DNA of 64,000 nucleotides. Origin: Dissulfuribacter thermophilus. Its GTDB lineage: Bacteria; Desulfobacterota; Dissulfuribacteria; Dissulfuribacterales; Dissulfuribacteraceae. Numbering within the stretch: the first letter of the stretch is position 1; every line of letters starts with the position of its first letter. Under the pieces are notes generated by a model. The model saw only the letters and a program-made list of their open reading frames with translations, was not told where the DNA came from and made no database searches. Location: positions 119,205-183,204 of the forward strand of contig NZ_MAGO01000007.1 in assembly GCF_001687335.1 (NCBI RefSeq), in the 5' to 3' direction. The translations under genes were made by a program, and so were the position numbers. This document shows, piece after piece, positions 36,797-45,603 of this stretch.

Positions 36797-37342
36797 TCAA
36801 TTGTCCTCTTTTTGAACAACCACTACTTGGTCTTGGCCTGCTATCTCTTTGAGTAAGACATTTACGTGTTCATTTGGAGATGAATCCAGTCTTATACCCA
36901 CGAAGTCGGGTTGGATCGGTAGTTCTCTGAGCCCACGGTCTACCAAGACTGCGAGCTGAATCTTTTGGGGTCTGCCAAGGTCTGATATGGCATCAAGGGC
37001 GGCTCTCACTGTTCTCCCTGTAAAAAGTACGTCGTCTACGAGGATGACGCATTTATCGTCTGTGGTAAAGGGAATATTGGTTCTTTTCACAATGGGAAGA
37101 TAGCTGAGCTTACTCCAGTCGTCCCTATAAAGGGTTATATCAAGGCATCCTACTGGTACATCTATACCTTCAATTTGTTTTATTCTTTCCTTTAATCTGT
37201 GGCCTAAAGGGACCCCTCCTGTGTGGATACCAATCAGGACAAGAGATTCACCTCCCTGATTTTTTTCCACTATTTCATGGGCCATACGAGTAAGGGTACG
37301 TTCAATTCCCTTTTGGTCGAGTATGGTTTTGACTCTAGCCAT
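36797..37342 (-). CDS. pyrR: PyrR-type uracil phosphoribosyltransferase/regulator
   Basis: The 181-residue protein has the type I phosphoribosyltransferase motif VILVDDVLFTGRTVRAAL (about 95-112), LVDRGLRELPIQPDFVG and the N-terminal RTLTRMAHEIVEK-like segment typical of PyrR. PyrR converts uracil and PRPP to UMP, and in Gram-positives regulates pyr attenuation; no pyr genes are near, so only the enzyme role is likely here. GGAGG lies before the ATG. It is the first gene of the minus-strand operon. Confidence 0.9.
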   Translation of the reverse strand: MARVKTILDQKGIERTLTRMAHEIVEKNQGGESLVLIGIHTGGVPLGHRLKERIKQIEGIDVPVGCLDITLYRDDWSKLSYLPIVKRTNIPFTTDDKCVILVDDVLFTGRTVRAALDAISDLGRPQKIQLAVLVDRGLRELPIQPDFVGIRLDSSPNEHVNVLLKEIAGQDQVVVVQKEDN

Positions 37343-37718
37343 AAAACCTCCTCCTGAAATCTCTAGACTTCCATGACCTAAAATTTTGTCAACCCCACAA
37401 TTTTTGTGGAAGATTTAAATTGAGTTTTTATCCCAAATTATGCACTTCGAATGTCCTGAAAAAGGATTTTTAGAATGCTCCCATAATAATAGATTTTGAG
37501 GATTTTTGAGAAAAAAGGAGTCTTTGGGAATATTTTAACTATTAACTGCTGTTTCCTTGCCATGGTAATGCCCCCTAGCGGGATTTTGGAGAAGTGGTAT
37601 GGTAACAAATAAAGTAGCTCAAATTGAGAGCTAGAATATAACTAGCTAATATCTCAACTCATCTAGTTTTTTGGAATGTATCAATTGGTTTCAATTAAAT
37701 TAAGGAGGTAATAGTCTA
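37343..37718. other. divergent intergenic region with repeat end, copy F
   Basis: This gap separates pyrR (minus) from the siroheme reductase gene (plus). Bases 37427-37477 (ATCCCAAATTATGCACTTCG ... AAAGGATTTTTAGAAT) closely match the left end of the repeat at 59.77 kb, and weaker similarity continues to about 37560. CCACAA/TTGTGG (about 37395-37409) forms a small hairpin. AAGGAGG precedes 37719. I found no sigma-54 or other clear promoter. Confidence 0.5.
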
Positions 37719-38648
37719 ATGATTCAAAAGTATGTTAATAAAGGATTTATCCAACAGCTAGATGGCACTTACACTGTATTAATTCATCCTGTTAATGGCT
37801 ATCTTAAGCCTGAACAGATAGAAACTGTGTACAAGCTGGCCAACCAATATGGAAAGGTTAAGCTCACAGTTACTGAAGCCATTATGATTTTTGGCATAAA
37901 ACCCGAGAACTTTGATCAGGTGGCTGAAGAGTTAGCAAGAGTAGATCTACCTCTGGCTGATATCGGGCCAGTTGTGCGAAATGTTAAGGTTTGTTCTAGT
38001 CAGTATTGTAAGCACGTTATACACGACGTTACGCCTCTGGCTGCAGAAATCAACCAGCGTCTTGCAGGGATGACGACGCCTAAAAAGTTTAAGATATCCA
38101 TGAATGGGTGCCCCAATTCATGCGTGGAGGCACAACTAAACGACCTCGGGATCATAGCTGTCAAGGACGGATACTGGCTCTACATTGGGGGCAAAGGCGG
38201 ACGCCAACCCCAATTGGCTACTCGGCTGGATGTGGTGATCAAGGAAGAATATCTGGTTGAAACTGTCGAACGAATAGTTAAGGGCTATATTCAGGTTGCC
38301 CAAAACGAGCGATTGGGTGAAGTTATTAACCGCATGGGGCTTTTGCCATTCCTTAAGGTGGCGCTGGCCTGGAATAGCGAAGGGATTAAGACGTGTATTG
38401 GGGCGCGGTATTGTAAAAACGGAGTTGGTGATGTCCATGCTTTGGCCGAGAACATAACCTCCAATGGCAATGTACAGGGCAATATCACCATCAGTGGCTG
38501 TGGCAATGCATGTGCTGTTAACCCTGAAGCTCGTTGCAATGTAATTGTCCTGAAAGATAGGCTATGGATAAATAGCGACAGCGGCATGGATGTCCTTAAA
38601 GCGGACCAGTTATCTGAGTATCTCAAGGAAAAAGCTATTTTAAAATAG
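37719..38648 (+). CDS. siroheme sulfite/nitrite reductase-like protein with duplicated cysteine set
   Basis: Residues 1-215 match the small assimilatory-type sulfite reductase (about 218 residues in Desulfovibrio): a ferredoxin-like domain (KLTVTEAIMIFGI), R87, first cysteine pair C92-x4-C97, then C131-x3-C135 in NGCPNSC, and the ERLGEVINRMG end. The first pair has four intervening residues where the family has five. A further ~95 residues contain a second complete set: C226-x5-C232 (CIGARYCKNG) and C261-x3-C265 (GCGNAC). Each set has the cysteine pattern for a siroheme-coupled [4Fe-4S] cluster. It probably reduces sulfite, nitrite or a related anion in the cytoplasm. It is not DsrA or DsrB. 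AAGGAGG precedes the ATG. Confidence 0.85.
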   Translation: MIQKYVNKGFIQQLDGTYTVLIHPVNGYLKPEQIETVYKLANQYGKVKLTVTEAIMIFGIKPENFDQVAEELARVDLPLADIGPVVRNVKVCSSQYCKHVIHDVTPLAAEINQRLAGMTTPKKFKISMNGCPNSCVEAQLNDLGIIAVKDGYWLYIGGKGGRQPQLATRLDVVIKEEYLVETVERIVKGYIQVAQNERLGEVINRMGLLPFLKVALAWNSEGIKTCIGARYCKNGVGDVHALAENITSNGNVQGNITISGCGNACAVNPEARCNVIVLKDRLWINSDSGMDVLKADQLSEYLKEKAILK

Positions 38649-38674
38649 CCGTATACTTTAATTCCTAAGGAAAT

Positions 38675-38770
38675 ATGAAAATCGTTAGTTTCATCACTGA
38701 GAAGCCGGTTATTATTAAAGGTAAGGAACACCTGGGCTTTTGCTTAGAAGAGAGATCACCTCCCAATTAA
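38675..38770 (+). pseudogene. remnant resembling a transposase C-terminus
   Basis: A 31-residue frame (MKIVSFITEKPVI...KEHLGF...ERSPP) resembles the C-terminal end of IS91-like transposases, in which a MKIISFI...VIKKILKHLGL...PP-type stretch follows the catalytic domain. No catalytic part is present, so this is a scar of an old insertion. The identification is from remembered pattern only. Confidence 0.4.
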
Positions 38771-38794
38771 TAAAGCCCCAAGACCGGCTAAATA

Positions 38795-38864
38795 GGGGGG
38801 ATGTTGCCAATAAAGACGACCAACTGCCTTTGGATTGGCAAACTTCTTTGGTAATAAGCCCCCC
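38795..38864. other. nested inverted repeat near the transposase remnant
   Basis: GGGGGG (38795-38800) pairs with CCCCCC (38859-38864), enclosing TTGCCAA (38804-38810) with TTGGCAA (38835-38841). It lies just after the transposase-like remnant and may be an insertion-element end structure or a transcription terminator/attenuator between the siroheme and octaheme genes. The remainder of 38865-39097 shows no gene. Confidence 0.4.
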
Positions 38865-39097
38865 TTCTATGGATTTCCCTGGCTTGGACATAGCGGAAAA
38901 CGAGTTTTGTATCAAATGTAGCCATCAGGCCAGGACAATGAACTACCTAAAAATATGTTTTTTATGGTAAATCAAGAGCTTGTATGCTTTTTGGTTGGAG
39001 GTGGGCTGTTTCTTCTCTTTCGTAATGGTCCCTCCTTAGAAAAATAATAAGTTATAATCTAGTTAAATAAGTGGTGTTTAACAAAAAAGGAGACATT

Positions 39098-40597
39098 ATG
39101 AAAAGTTATGCGAGATTATTGGTTTATTGGTTGGTGGTAATGCTGGTAACAGGTATTTTAACAAACACTGCCATTGCCGACAGTGGAAATGACAAAAATC
39201 TTAGTGATGAAACTACTGAATGTCTTGAGTGTCACATTGATGCTACCTCTTTTGTTGTAAATGATTGGAAGAGGTCGAAACACTACTTCAATGGTACTGG
39301 TTGCTATGAATGTCATAAGTCGGATGAATCTAATCCGGCGGCTTTCAAACATAATGGCTATGTCATTTCCACACTGGTTACTCCGAAGCAGTGTGCCAGT
39401 TGTCATCCTGGAGTTGTTAAAGAATATACCAACTCCATTCATTCCAAATCTGGACTGATCGCCCATAATGCTGAGGCCAAGGCTGGTGGTAATTTTGCAG
39501 TTATCGTCCTGCAGATGATGGGCTGGGGCCCTAAGACCATTATTCCCCACGGCGACTATTGGAAAGATATTGTCAATGATCCTGCATGGACTTATGCTGG
39601 TGTCCCAGAAAAATTGAAAACCTCAACCCCAAAAGCAACAGACATTTTAAATGTATTTAGTGGCTTTGGATGCTATTCCTGTCATGGTACAATTATAAAG
39701 ATTGTCCGGAAGAGTGAAGACAAGGTTGTGTTCGATCTGACGACCTGGCCCATGATAGGTGCTGGTACGGTCAACCCAGACGGCACAACCGGTTCCTGTG
39801 TAGCATGTCATCCATTTCATAGCTTTAAGTTAAGAGTTGTTAGGGCTGGAGTAGGTGCCTGCGGCAGGTGTCATGAGTCAGAAGATCATCCCAACTACGA
39901 AATGTACGGCAGATCCCTACACGGGGCCATGTTTCTTTCCAAGGCACACGAATGGAACCTTGATTCGCCTGCTATCAAGGCAGGACGCGATTATTTTGCA
40001 CCTACCTGTGCTACCTGTCATATGGGAGCGGTTTATGATGGAGATGATATGATCTATCCGCCCACTCATAATCCGGCATCTATTTCTAAATGGAAACTTG
40101 GCATGTGGAAGGTTACCGTCGTTAGGAAAGCTGGCATGTCTGATCCAGGAATTCCCAATATTAAATTTCCATCCGATGGATTGAAAAACAGAGAAAGAGC
40201 AATTGCTATGTGCAGCCAATGCCATACAAAGCAGTGGGTGGCCAACGCACTTATAAATGGCGATCTTTCAATGGCGACACTCGACTATTTCAGACAGATT
40301 GCCTTAAAAGTAGAAAACGACCTGCAAGAGGCAGGGCTCCATACACCTGCGGATAGAAAAATCGTCAGGGATATTGGAGCGATGGCTGTAAGACCTACAT
40401 GTATAGCCATGTTCCATTATGCGCCTGGATACATCTGGTGGGATGGTATCTATAAGCTTGCCTTTGAACTTACAGAGTGGTTGGAAAATAGCGTTGAGCC
40501 AAGATTGGGAGCAGATTATGTAAGTAAATATGTTTCGTGGATCAAAGAACACAAAGAAAAGGTAGAAAAATATCGTGAAAAAAGGCAGTTAAAATAG
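39098..40597 (+). CDS. HAO-family octaheme cytochrome c
   Basis: The 499-residue secreted protein has a signal peptide (cleavage after AIA, near residue 27) and eight CxxCH motifs at C42, C69, C99, C192, C234, C255, C304 and C372. The segment ACHPFHSF (237-243) and the EDHPNYEMYGRSLHG block (262-276) match the hydroxylamine-oxidoreductase family, including the Asp-His catalytic pair (D263-H264). No atypical CX15CH motif of MccA sulfite reductases is present. Members without the crosslinking tyrosine reduce nitrite; whether Y441 or Y445 plays that role needs alignment. AAGGAG five bases before the ATG at 39098 fixes the start. Confidence 0.85.
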   Translation: MKSYARLLVYWLVVMLVTGILTNTAIADSGNDKNLSDETTECLECHIDATSFVVNDWKRSKHYFNGTGCYECHKSDESNPAAFKHNGYVISTLVTPKQCASCHPGVVKEYTNSIHSKSGLIAHNAEAKAGGNFAVIVLQMMGWGPKTIIPHGDYWKDIVNDPAWTYAGVPEKLKTSTPKATDILNVFSGFGCYSCHGTIIKIVRKSEDKVVFDLTTWPMIGAGTVNPDGTTGSCVACHPFHSFKLRVVRAGVGACGRCHESEDHPNYEMYGRSLHGAMFLSKAHEWNLDSPAIKAGRDYFAPTCATCHMGAVYDGDDMIYPPTHNPASISKWKLGMWKVTVVRKAGMSDPGIPNIKFPSDGLKNRERAIAMCSQCHTKQWVANALINGDLSMATLDYFRQIALKVENDLQEAGLHTPADRKIVRDIGAMAVRPTCIAMFHYAPGYIWWDGIYKLAFELTEWLENSVEPRLGADYVSKYVSWIKEHKEKVEKYREKRQLK

Positions 40598-40620
40598 GAA
40601 ATGACTGCTGTGATGAAATT

Positions 40621-40644
40621 CTCCCCTCCTCTTTTGGAGGGGAG
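40621..40644 (+). other. hairpin between octaheme and chaperone genes
   Basis: CTCCCCTCC and GGAGGGGAG form a perfect 9-bp stem around TCTTTT. No U-tract follows, so it may reduce or process read-through into the downstream chaperone gene rather than end transcription; its right arm also resembles a Shine-Dalgarno sequence, but it lies 27 nt from the ATG. Confidence 0.5.
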
Positions 40645-40670
40645 AGTCATCTTAGTCTAGAGGTATCCAT

Positions 40671-41351
40671 ATGAATTCTTTGAAATTTTTTGGAATTATC
40701 ATTTTTATCCTAGTGCCGTCCATATTATTTGCAGGGAATAATAATAAGGATGAGGAATATGTTGTAACTACGTCCAAAGGGGTCAGGCTCACTGTTGATG
40801 AATTTAAACCCTACTATGAGAAATATAAAAAAAGAGTAATCAGTGAAAAGGGTAAGGAGTGGTACTTTAATCTCTCAGATAAAATAATAGCGGCCAAGGA
40901 GCTTGTCCTCCAAAAGATTATACTTAATGAAGCAAAGAGAGAAAAAATAGAGGAAACACAATATTTTAAGAAGTACCGTGTAGAAATGGAAGAGAAATAT
41001 CAACAAGTGGAGAAAATAGCAAAGGATGAGAAAATTCCGATAGAAATAATAAAGCTGATGAAGGAAAGAATAAAAAACGGTTATCTTGTAAAGGCTTATC
41101 TCAATAAAGAAATAGGACCATATCTGAGTGTATCCGATGATGACGTGGACAATTTTTTAATGTTTCACAAAGGGAAATATGTGTTAAAGCCTGATAAAAA
41201 TAATCCAAAAGCCAGGGTAATCCATAGGGAGGCTTTGGTCCGATTTATCCAGCAAGAGAAAAGAGAAGAAGTGGCAAATCAATTGGCTAAGCAGCTATTT
41301 AAATCCTATCAGGTTAAAGTAAATAGTAATTTATTAATAAAAATCAATTAG
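40671..41351 (+). CDS. SurA-like periplasmic chaperone without PPIase domain
   Basis: The 226-residue protein has a signal peptide (cleavage after LFA, about residue 22). The remainder is charged and helical, in the manner of the SurA/PrsA N-terminal chaperone domain: VTTSKGVRLTVDEF, then AAKELVLQKIILNEAKREKI and a final long helix. There is no parvulin domain. In Wolinella, the octaheme MccA operon also encodes a peptidyl-prolyl isomerase, so a chaperone dedicated to the octaheme protein is a reasonable inference. It lies 73 bp after the cytochrome gene. Confidence 0.6.
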   Translation: MNSLKFFGIIIFILVPSILFAGNNNKDEEYVVTTSKGVRLTVDEFKPYYEKYKKRVISEKGKEWYFNLSDKIIAAKELVLQKIILNEAKREKIEETQYFKKYRVEMEEKYQQVEKIAKDEKIPIEIIKLMKERIKNGYLVKAYLNKEIGPYLSVSDDDVDNFLMFHKGKYVLKPDKNNPKARVIHREALVRFIQQEKREEVANQLAKQLFKSYQVKVNSNLLIKIN

Positions 41352-41558
41352 TTTTGAAGATTTGTAGTAGTTCCAATTTGTTCTCATATTTGTGTAATGG
41401 TCCCAAAACAAAGAGGTCTTTTTGAACGCTGCTAGGGTTAGTGCGAAGGTAGGTTTCAAAAAAAGATGAATTTCAGGTGATAAAGTATGCCGTTGTAAGT
41501 TCCTAGTATTTCTGTTAGAAATTAGGTGCCAAAAAAATGCTGTTTCGAGGTATATAGT

Positions 41559-43598
41559 ATGGCTGGTGAAGGAAAAATAAAAAAGATTCGTAATATTGGT
41601 ATCATAGCCCATATTGACGCAGGGAAGACAACACTTACTGAAAGGATACTCTACTATACTGGAAAGACCCACAGGATAGGAGAGGTTCACGACGGCCAGG
41701 CAACCATGGACTGGATGCCAGAAGAACAAGAAAGGGGAATTACGATTACAAGCGCCGTTACCACTTGTTTCTGGCGCGATTCTGAGATCCACATCATCGA
41801 TACCCCTGGACACGTGGACTTTACCATCGAAGTGGAAAGGAGCCTTAGGGTCCTTGATGGTGCCATAGGAGTGTTTTGTGCAGTAGGATGCGTGGAACCT
41901 CAGTCAGAGACTGTATGGCACCAGGCTGACAAGTATAGAGTCCCAAAGATGGCCTTTATAAACAAAATGGACAGGCTTGGAGCCAATTTTTGGGGTGCCA
42001 TTGAAGAGATGAAGGAGAAACTGGGGGCAAATCCCCTTGTTCTCACTATACCGTATGGTGCAGAAGATGATTTTAAAGGTGTCTTCGATGTAATTAAAAA
42101 GAAGCTGATACTTTGGGATGAAGAGTCTTTGGGGCAGAAGTTTGAGGAACTCCCTGTTCCTCCTGATTTCGAGGAAGAAGTGGAGAAGGCCCATCAGGAA
42201 CTCCTCGAGTCTCTGGCAGATCTCAATGAAGATATCATGGAAAAATATCTGAATGAGGAACCCATAGAAGACAAGTTGATCCACAAGGCCATTAGAGAGG
42301 CTACAATTGGCCTTAAAGGAGTGCCTGTTTTCTGTGGCTCTGCACTCAAAAATAAAGGCGTTCAGCCGGTCCTTGATGGGATCTCTCGGTATTTACCGAG
42401 CCCCCTTGATATACCGCCAGTTAAAGGGACAGATCCAAAGACTGGCGAAGAGATCACTCGCCCAAGTAAGTTTGACGCCCCTTTGAGCGCCCTTGCCTTT
42501 AAGGTACAGATGGATCAGGGGAGAAAGATGACCTTTGTGAGGGTCTATTCCGGAGTCTTAAAGGCTGGTGAAGAGGTATTCAATCCTGGAAAGAATAAGA
42601 AGGAAAGGGTTGCAAGACTCCTTCAAATGCACGCAAATAAAAGAGAGCGTATTCAAGAGGCAGGGGCAGGAAGCATTGTTGCTGTGATGGGGTTAAAGCA
42701 CACTGTAACAGGCGATACCATTTGTGATCCTAAAAATCCCATATTGCTCGAGCCCATAGAGGCATATCAACCAGTGATCTCTGTAGCAGTTGAACCCAAG
42801 ACGTCTAAGGACCAGGACAAGGTGGATCTCGCCCTATCAAAGTTGGCTGAAGAGGATCCCACATTCAAGGTCCGTTATGATGAAGATACTGGTCAGACCA
42901 TCATATCTGGAATGGGGGAACTCCATCTTGATGTGTTGACCCATAGGCTTTTAAGGGAGTTCAATGCCCCAGTTAGAGTTGGAAAGCCACAGGTAGTCTA
43001 TCGTGAGACAATTACAAAAGAGGCTGAGGTCTCAGAACAATTTGATAGAGAGATTGCTGGTACGAGACAGGTCGCATCCATTGTCATAAGAGCTGTCCCA
43101 AGGCCAAGGGGATCAGGAAATCTTGTTAGAAGTGAAATTGACCCATCTCTACTCCCAGAAGGGTATGAGGAACTCATACTGGATGCCCTCCGACAGGGAC
43201 TTGAGAGCGGAGTGCTGCGAGGCTATCCCATGGAGGACGTGGAGGTAGTATTAAAGGATGCGACCTTTCATGAAGGGCTCTCAACTGAGATTGCCTTTAG
43301 GGCTGCGGCATCTCAGGCCCTTAGAAAGGCATTGGAAGATGGGGATCCGGTCCTCTTAGAACCTATGATGAAACTCGAGATCCTTGTGCCAGACGAATTT
43401 CTTGGGGATTGTATCGGTGATCTTAATTCCAGAAATGGAAAGATCGAGGAAATTTCACCAAGGGGAGCTGTTCAAGTGGTTAAGGCCATTTGCCCTCTAG
43501 CCAATCTTTTTGGATATTCCACAGCCCTTAGATCCCTAACCCAGGGGAGAGCAACTTTCACAATGGTGTTCTCTCATTTTGACGAGCAAAAGGCCTAA
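41559..43598 (+). CDS. fusA: translation elongation factor G
   Basis: The 679-residue GTPase has G1 AHIDAGKTT (17-25), the switch motif RGITITSA, G3 DTPGHVDF, G4 NKMD and the domain IV/V signatures ([20 protein letters not shown]). It translocates tRNA and mRNA on the ribosome. It is a single gene outside a str operon, so it may be one of two EF-G copies; no rpsL, rpsG or tuf is adjacent. I start at 41559 ([10 protein letters not shown]) because GAGG lies eight bases upstream; the frame is open to 41526. Confidence 0.92.
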   Translation: MAGEGKIKKIRNIGIIAHIDAGKTTLTERILYYTGKTHRIGEVHDGQATMDWMPEEQERGITITSAVTTCFWRDSEIHIIDTPGHVDFTIEVERSLRVLDGAIGVFCAVGCVEPQSETVWHQADKYRVPKMAFINKMDRLGANFWGAIEEMKEKLGANPLVLTIPYGAEDDFKGVFDVIKKKLILWDEESLGQKFEELPVPPDFEEEVEKAHQELLESLADLNEDIMEKYLNEEPIEDKLIHKAIREATIGLKGVPVFCGSALKNKGVQPVLDGISRYLPSPLDIPPVKGTDPKTGEEITRPSKFDAPLSALAFKVQMDQGRKMTFVRVYSGVLKAGEEVFNPGKNKKERVARLLQMHANKRERIQEAGAGSIVAVMGLKHTVTGDTICDPKNPILLEPIEAYQPVISVAVEPKTSKDQDKVDLALSKLAEEDPTFKVRYDEDTGQTIISGMGELHLDVLTHRLLREFNAPVRVGKPQVVYRETITKEAEVSEQFDREIAGTRQVASIVIRAVPRPRGSGNLVRSEIDPSLLPEGYEELILDALRQGLESGVLRGYPMEDVEVVLKDATFHEGLSTEIAFRAAASQALRKALEDGDPVLLEPMMKLEILVPDEFLGDCIGDLNSRNGKIEEISPRGAVQVVKAICPLANLFGYSTALRSLTQGRATFTMVFSHFDEQKA

Positions 43599-43634
43599 AA
43601 AAGCTGGTTTTGGAATACACATGACACCCTTTAA

Positions 43635-43727
43635 AAGTGTTGAGTTTTGAGTTATGAGTTTTGAGTTAGAGGAAGCGAATCTTTAATAGCCCTATTCCTT
43701 CAACTTAAAACTCAAAACTCAACACTT
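43635..43727. repeat. perfect 19-bp inverted repeat upstream of ycaO
   Basis: AAGTGTTGAGTTTTGAGTT (43635-43653) is the exact complement of AACTCAAAACTCAACACTT (43709-43727), with a 55-bp spacer. The same word occurs once at 21545-21570. It lies between the EF-G and YcaO genes and could act as a hairpin terminator-like structure or be a mobile repeat end. Confidence 0.75.
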
Positions 43728-43757
43728 AAAACTCTAATAAAAATGGGGTGAAAGCAT

Positions 43758-45506
43758 ATGAAAATTGAGTCTTGTCTCAAAGGTACTGGGAAATTTTTTG
43801 ATAAGGTAAGAGATCCATCCGACACTGTCAAATGGGCAAAAGAAAGGTTTGAGAGCCTTGGCGAAAAGGTCTTTGAAGAGGCCATAAGAATCGACAAGGG
43901 AAGACTCGGTATCCCTGTCTATATTAGTAAGTATACTCCACAAGCGTTAAGCCTTACAGGCACTGCAAAGCAGATGGGGAAGGGCGCAACCCCTTCACAG
44001 GCAGAGGCAAGCGCTGTTATGGAGTTGTCTGAGAGGTACAGCCTTTTCTACTTTAAAGAGTTTGGAAATAGACCTTTGTCGACAATGGATGAGCTAGAAG
44101 GCGAATGCATTTCATTAGAAGAGTTGTTTCTTTCCCTTCATGTTAAGCCAGATAGCCAAGAAGAGAGGGAGACCATAGAGGAGGCACTTCGCACCATTCC
44201 AATGGAGTGGGTAAAGGCCTATTCGATCGGAGAAGACAAATGGGTCTGGCTACCATGGTCTTGGTTTTGGCCAATAAATGAGTTTAATGGTTCAGCTGCA
44301 GGAAATACATATGAAGAGGCGACTGTCCAGGCCCTTTCAGAGCTTGTGGAGCGCCATGTTTGTTCTCTTGTTACTTATGAAAGATCCACTACTCCAACTA
44401 TTGATTTAGACTCCTTTAGTCATCCAATGGCAAAAGAACTTGTGGAAAAGTTTAGAAGAGTAGGAATAAATCTTGTCTTAAAGGATTTTACCATGAATAT
44501 GGGGATACCAACTGTGGGCGCAATAGCTTGGGATCCGTCCACATTTCCCCATAGGAGTGAGATCGTCTATGCAGCAGGTACTGCTCCAGATCCAGAAAGG
44601 GCAGCAATAAGGGCAATTACAGAGGTGGCGCAGCTTGCAGGAGACTTTGACACTGATGGTAAATACGTAGAAAGTGGTCTTCCAAAGTTTAACTCCCTTG
44701 AAGAGGCCAAATATGTATTGGAAGGTAATGAAGTAATAAAGATCACAGATCTTCCAAACCTTGGGCATGATGACTTTAGGCTCGAAGTAATGAACGTAGC
44801 AGAGGCCCTAGGGCAAAGGGGGCTGAAATCATATATAGTAGATGTTACTCATCCGGAGCTAGGAATTCCCGTGGTCTATGCCATTGTCCCTGGAAATCAC
44901 TTCCGCGATAGAACGATTAATGGGGACATGGTATTTCATATGGCCAAGGTCGCATCAAATCTTAAAGATAAGGCCAAAGCCCAGATGCTTCTCAATGAAC
45001 TCGACATGAAATTCCCAGAGAGATATTACATAGCATTTTTTAGGGCCTACTGCGAAGAAGGCCTGGGAAACCTTAAAGAGGCCCTGAAACTATACAAAGA
45101 GGCATTGGATAGAGGGCCGGATCCAATGGAGGAGGCCAGTATTCACTGTCATCTAGGTTCCTGTTATAAGGAGATGGGAGAATACGATGCTGCCATAGAA
45201 GAATTAAACTTGGCAAAGAAGATCAATCCCGGATTAAAGGAAATATATAATCTCCTTGGTCATTGTTATTACAAAAAAGGACAATACGTAGCTGCGATCG
45301 AGGAATTTGAACAGGCCATTAATATTGATCCAACCTCTTCGATAGATTACGCCAACATAGGCTCTAATCTCAGAAAGCTTGGACTGAGAGAGGCTGCAAT
45401 TAAGTGGTATGAGATGGCTCTAAGCCTTGATCCTTCTATTCAATGGGCCTGGGAACACCTTCAGGAATTGAAGGCTGGAGTCACTGAATTGAATTGTGAA
45501 TCTTGA
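43758..45506 (+). CDS. YcaO-domain protein with C-terminal TPR repeats
   Basis: Residues about 50-385 form a YcaO domain with the ATP-binding motifs: SQAEASAVMELSERY (80-94), NTYEEATVQALSELVERH (183-200) and DPERAAIRAITEVAQ (278-292), and the end VDVTHPELGIPVVYAIVPG (361-379). Residues about 405-575 are four or five TPRs. YcaO enzymes activate amide backbones with ATP, making azolines or thioamides. The gene is 97 bp before dsrC. Similar YcaO-TPR genes near sulfur-transfer genes suggest a role in sulfur trafficking or protein thioamidation (inference). E. coli YcaO lacks this TPR arrangement. Confidence 0.85.
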   Translation: MKIESCLKGTGKFFDKVRDPSDTVKWAKERFESLGEKVFEEAIRIDKGRLGIPVYISKYTPQALSLTGTAKQMGKGATPSQAEASAVMELSERYSLFYFKEFGNRPLSTMDELEGECISLEELFLSLHVKPDSQEERETIEEALRTIPMEWVKAYSIGEDKWVWLPWSWFWPINEFNGSAAGNTYEEATVQALSELVERHVCSLVTYERSTTPTIDLDSFSHPMAKELVEKFRRVGINLVLKDFTMNMGIPTVGAIAWDPSTFPHRSEIVYAAGTAPDPERAAIRAITEVAQLAGDFDTDGKYVESGLPKFNSLEEAKYVLEGNEVIKITDLPNLGHDDFRLEVMNVAEALGQRGLKSYIVDVTHPELGIPVVYAIVPGNHFRDRTINGDMVFHMAKVASNLKDKAKAQMLLNELDMKFPERYYIAFFRAYCEEGLGNLKEALKLYKEALDRGPDPMEEASIHCHLGSCYKEMGEYDAAIEELNLAKKINPGLKEIYNLLGHCYYKKGQYVAAIEEFEQAINIDPTSSIDYANIGSNLRKLGLREAAIKWYEMALSLDPSIQWAWEHLQELKAGVTELNCES

Positions 45507-45603
45507 TTCATTCAACCTTGACAAAAAAAAGTGGGTGTAGTAAGTACCTCAATCGGCAGGAGCCGAATATATTAACTCGCAATAATTCATAAAGGAGGAA
45601 CAT

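Noticed and set aside
37719..38648. Calling the siroheme protein DsrA or DsrB because DsrC is in the window
   Set aside because: Length and order match the small assimilatory-type reductase plus an extra half; there is no ferredoxin insertion or alpha/beta pair.
38740..38970. Open frame of 76 codons after the siroheme gene
   Set aside because: It spans the transposase scar and its nested inverted repeat in a different frame, and has no ribosome-binding site.
39098..40597. Calling the octaheme cytochrome MccA (sulfite reductase) from the SurA-like neighbour
   Set aside because: All eight hemes use CxxCH and the HAO-type DH...SLHG block is present; no CX15CH motif was found.
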